Assembly: GCA_022843505.1 (NCBI GenBank)
Contig: JALHNN010000067.1
Span: 1-9,172, forward strand
Direction of reading: 5' to 3'
Length of the DNA: 9,172 nucleotides
Source of the DNA: Sulfuritalea sp.
Lineage (GTDB): Bacteria; Pseudomonadota; Gammaproteobacteria; Burkholderiales; Rhodocyclaceae
Both the position numbers and the translations under genes were made by a program. The notes beneath the pieces are model-generated. The model worked only from the letters and a program-made list of their open reading frames with translations. It made no database searches and was not told the DNA's origin. Below, in pieces: positions 7,266 through 9,172 of the stretch; position 1 is the first letter of the stretch, and every line of letters starts with the position of its first letter.

Positions 7266-8336
7266 TCACTGCCCTTCCCTCTTTCTCTTCGCCAGCGGCA
7301 GCATCAAGCTGAAACAGGTGCGCCCGGGGCGCGAACTGACTTCGATGGTGCCGCCATGCTGCTGCACGAAACTCTGGGCGATGGTAAGTCCGAGACCGCT
7401 GCCCTTTTCACGGCCGGAGACCAGCGGGTAGAAGATCTTGTCGCGGATGTCTTCGGGGATGCCGGGCCCATTGTCGATCACTTGCAATTCGAGTGCCAGC
7501 TCGTGGTGCTTTTTCGCCAGGGTGACGTGGCGCGCGGCGCGGGTGCGGAAAACGACCTCACCCCTGCCCTGCATTGCCTGGGCGGCGTTGCGCGAGATGT
7601 TGAGTATGGCCTGGATCAGCTGTTCGCGGTCGCCGGTGATGTCGGGCAGCGAGGTGTCGTAGTCGCGGCGCACGCTGACATCGTGGTATTCGGCATGGAT
7701 CAGGCGGCGCACGCGCTCGAGGATCTCGTGGATGTTCACCAATGCCGGCTGCATCAGCCGGTGCGACGAAAGCAGGCGTTGCATCAGGTCCTGCAGGCGG
7801 TCGGCTTCCTCGATGATGACCTGGGTGTATTCCTTGAGCGGTTCGCTGGCGAGCTCGCGTTCCAGCAACTGAGCCGAACCGCGTATGCCGCCGAGCGGAT
7901 TCTTGATCTCGTGCGCCAGGTTGCGCACCAACTCGCGGTTGGCCTGCTGCTGCTGCGCGAGCTGTTCTTCGCGCGCGGCCTTGAGCTGCTGGTCGATGGG
8001 CCGCACTTCGAGCAACAGGCGGGCGTTCGCCGCCTCGATCGGCGTTACGGTGCAATCGACATGAAGCTCCGTGTCGGGTCCGCGCGCGATGCCGATGTTG
8101 TGCCCGGTGTAGCTCCAGTTGTTTTTCAGCGCGTTGTCCAGCGCGGCCGAAAGCTCGGCCGGTTCGCCGACCAGCCTCACCAGGGGATGGCCGATGAGCT
8201 GGCGGGAACTGACGGCGAACAGGTTTTCCGCGGCCGGATTGAGGTGGCGGATGACGAGGTTGCCATCGATCAGGACCACGGCCGAGGACAGCAGGTCGAG
8301 GCCGCTGAAGGCGTTGAAGGATTCGCTGGAGTTCAT
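7266..8336 (-). CDS. ntrB: nitrogen regulation sensor histidine kinase NtrB
   Basis: This 356-residue soluble two-component kinase has no membrane segments, as expected for NtrB. An N-terminal PAS domain occupies about 10-115 (LLSSAVVLIDGNLVIRHLNP...). A Gln-rich linker (122-135) leads to the phospho-acceptor region NLAHEIKNPLGGIRGSAQLL with His142. The HATPase domain shows the N box (N246, N250), the G1 box DNGPGIP (288-294) and the G2 box GSGLGL (312-317). In the family it phosphorylates NtrC when nitrogen is scarce and, with PII bound, dephosphorylates it. I chose the ATG giving MNSSESFNAFSGLDLL; a GTG at 8363 would add 9 residues. Neither has a strong ribosome-binding site, so the start is the least certain part. 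It lies 52 bp downstream of the DUF4124 gene. Confidence 0.96.
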   Translation of the reverse strand: MNSSESFNAFSGLDLLSSAVVLIDGNLVIRHLNPAAENLFAVSSRQLIGHPLVRLVGEPAELSAALDNALKNNWSYTGHNIGIARGPDTELHVDCTVTPIEAANARLLLEVRPIDQQLKAAREEQLAQQQQANRELVRNLAHEIKNPLGGIRGSAQLLERELASEPLKEYTQVIIEEADRLQDLMQRLLSSHRLMQPALVNIHEILERVRRLIHAEYHDVSVRRDYDTSLPDITGDREQLIQAILNISRNAAQAMQGRGEVVFRTRAARHVTLAKKHHELALELQVIDNGPGIPEDIRDKIFYPLVSGREKGSGLGLTIAQSFVQQHGGTIEVSSRPGRTCFSLMLPLAKRKREGQ

Positions 8337-8388
8337 CGCCGGCAAGTGCTGCAAGAAGCGCACCAGTCCGCAGGTACCCGTTGGCGGG

Positions 8389-8835
8389 TCAGCGCAGGCT
8401 GCCCAGTTCCTTCTTCAGCGACTCGACGTTGCGCTCGTGCAGCGCCAGTGTGTCGCGCAGGGTCTGCAGTTTGTCTGCCGGCTGGTTGCCGGCTTCCTGC
8501 AGGGCTTTCCTGGCTTTCTCCGCGTGTTGCGTTTCGTTGGCCAGTTCCTTGTCGAGGATGGCCCGGCGATCGTTGTCACGCGTTTTTTGCTCGCTGCCGG
8601 AAACACGCGGGAAGTCGGCGGGTGTCGGCGTGGCGCTGGCGCGCGGCCTGCTGCCCGGCGCGGGGGCCGCGGCCGGCACCGGTGCGGGCGAGTGCGAGAG
8701 CACGACGCAGTGCTTTTTCGGCGTTTTCTGGTTGGTGTAGAGCACGACCCCGGATTCCTCGGTGCACTTGTAGAGCGTGCTGGCCGTTGCCGCCAGCGGC
8801 AGCATCAGGGGAAGGATGAAAAATAGTCGTTTCAT
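8389..8835 (-). CDS. exported DUF4124 domain protein in the glnA-ntrBC interval
   Basis: This 148-residue protein has a clear Sec signal peptide (MKRLFFILPLMLPLAATA, probable cleavage before Ser19). A short DUF4124-type domain follows directly: TLYKCTEESGVVLYTNQ at 20-36, with Cys24 and Cys43 as likely disulfide partners. Then comes a Pro/Ala linker (50-75) and a charged C-terminal helix (about 85-148, NDRRAILDKELANETQHAEK...) likely to form a coiled coil. The function of DUF4124 is unknown; many members are small periplasmic proteins of proteobacteria. The ATG beginning MKRLFF has an AAGG site close by and gives a proper signal peptide. In-frame extension upstream would translate the repeat array and destroy the signal. 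Its place between glnA and ntrB is, from memory, common in betaproteobacteria, but no direct role in nitrogen control is shown. Confidence 0.85.
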   Translation of the reverse strand: MKRLFFILPLMLPLAATASTLYKCTEESGVVLYTNQKTPKKHCVVLSHSPAPVPAAAPAPGSRPRASATPTPADFPRVSGSEQKTRDNDRRAILDKELANETQHAEKARKALQEAGNQPADKLQTLRDTLALHERNVESLKKELGSLR

Positions 8836-8855
8836 GGCCTTGAGTGTATGCCAAA

Positions 8856-8961
8856 TCCGCCGGGTACCGTTCTCTGGCACGGGCATATCGCCAGGATACC
8901 GTCCGCCTGTCCCGTGCGAACATATCACTAGGATACCGTCCGCCCGTCCCGTGCGGACATA
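8856..8961 (-). repeat. tandem array of 37-bp repeats downstream of glnA
   Basis: Two adjoining 37-bp units (8925-8961 and 8888-8924) match at 32 of 37 positions. A degenerate, shorter third unit follows (8856-8887). On the minus strand each unit begins with TATG and carries an ACGGTA core; GGACGGTATCC is exact in the first two. In the minus-strand RNA the first two units can each form a 6-bp hairpin with a 9-nt loop: GUCCGC/GCGGAC is perfect, and GUUCGC/GCGGAC needs one G-U wobble. On the plus-strand RNA the second would be mismatched, which favours a role in the glnA-to-ntrBC direction. The second unit also contains TTCGCA-N16-TATCCT, a weak sigma-70-like match that could start transcription of the DUF4124-ntrBC segment. 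Confidence 0.7.
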
Positions 8962-8989
8962 AAAAAAGGACGGGTAGCCCCCGTCCTTT
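8961..8989 (-). terminator. rho-independent terminator of glnA
   Basis: Read on the minus strand, the stem AAAGGACGGG / CCCGTCCTTT has 10 perfect pairs and a 5-nt loop GGCTA, and it runs into a tract of seven Ts. It begins 38 bp after the glnA stop codon. It should separate abundant glnA mRNA from the DUF4124-ntrB-ntrC segment, leaving the latter to readthrough or its own promoter, as in the enteric glnA-glnLG layout. Confidence 0.9.
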
Positions 8990-8996
8990 CCTTAAC

Positions 8997-9016
8997 GCGC
9001 CGGCCCTGGCCGGCGC
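8997..9016 (-). repeat. GC-rich hairpin just after the glnA stop
   Basis: The arms GCGCCGGC (8997-9004) and GCCGGCGC (9009-9016) are perfectly complementary around a 4-nt loop. The hairpin sits 11 bp past the glnA stop codon and upstream, in transcript order, of the T-tract terminator. With no U-run of its own it is more likely a transcript-stabilising or pause structure than a terminator. Confidence 0.6.
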
Positions 9017-9027
9017 TGACAGGCGAA

Positions 9028-9172
9028 TCAGATCGAGTAATACATGTCGAACTCGACGGGGTGGGTCGTCATGCGGAACTTGGTGACTTCCTCCATCTTC
9101 AGCTCGATGTAGGCATCGATCATCTCGTTGCTGAAGACGCCGCCGCGGGTGAGGAATTCGCGGTCCTTGTCC
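9028..9172 (-). CDS. glnA: glutamine synthetase type I, C-terminal end (5' part outside window)
   Basis: The last 47 codons are visible in a frame open to the window edge. They read ...KDREFLTRGGVFSNEMIDAY... and end MTTHPVEFDMYYSI. This closely resembles the C-terminus of type I GlnA (E. coli ends MTPHPVEFELYYSV), with the conserved 'HPVEF' helix that threads into the opposite ring of the dodecamer. The enzyme condenses ammonium with glutamate using ATP. The adenylylated tyrosine and active-site residues lie outside the window, so regulation by adenylylation cannot be judged. The position upstream of ntrBC agrees with the assignment. Confidence 0.95.
   Translation of the reverse strand, partial: DKDREFLTRGGVFSNEMIDAYIELKMEEVTKFRMTTHPVEFDMYYSI

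Noticed and set aside
8875..8890. Sigma-54 promoter on the plus strand starting TGGCACG
   Set aside because: The -12 position has TC instead of GC at the required spacing. It also points away from the DUF4124-ntrBC genes and into the 3' end of glnA.
8856..8961. CRISPR array
   Set aside because: The units adjoin directly, with no unique spacers between them, there are only two good copies, and no cas genes are present.

Overview
The window looks like chromosomal DNA of a high-GC betaproteobacterium, most likely Rhodocyclales or a relative. That placement is inferred from the gene order glnA - DUF4124 - ntrB - ntrC followed by birA - coaX, from protein character and from base composition; no rRNA or other phylogenetic marker is present. 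Almost everything is coded on the minus strand. The only convincing plus-strand gene is a small exported Sel1-like protein near 3.6-4.2 kb.

Read in the direction of minus-strand transcription (high to low coordinates), the right end holds the last 47 residues of type I glutamine synthetase (glnA). A GC-rich hairpin and a textbook intrinsic terminator follow, then a small tandem array with a 37-bp period that reaches almost to the next gene. After it come an exported DUF4124 protein, the nitrogen sensor kinase NtrB and the sigma-54 activator NtrC. This is a nitrogen-regulation block: GlnA makes glutamine, NtrB reads nitrogen status through PII, and NtrC activates sigma-54 promoters. The biotin-protein ligase gene birA (no DNA-binding domain) and coaX (type III pantothenate kinase) follow as a tightly coupled cofactor pair.

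The Sel1-like gene converges on coaX. It diverges from a large minus-strand gene whose product is an unusual chimera: an N-terminal helical, possibly winged-helix domain, an acidic linker, a TolA-like charged coiled coil of about 130 residues, one membrane helix and a periplasmic AsmA-like domain. The left end holds a DUF350 membrane protein and an SPFH (band-7, YdjI-like) protein that runs off the window. Together they resemble the Psp/YjfL-type membrane-stress neighbourhoods.

Most genes are conventional. The parts I would look at again are the AsmA chimera, the structured repeat array between glnA and the ntrBC segment, a perfect NtrC-type palindrome inside the ntrC coding sequence, a strong hairpin inside the AsmA-like gene, and a tiny ORF overlapping the start of the Sel1-like gene. 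I saw no tRNA, rRNA, CRISPR array, insertion sequence or prophage signature. No stretch longer than 300 bases lacks a gene.
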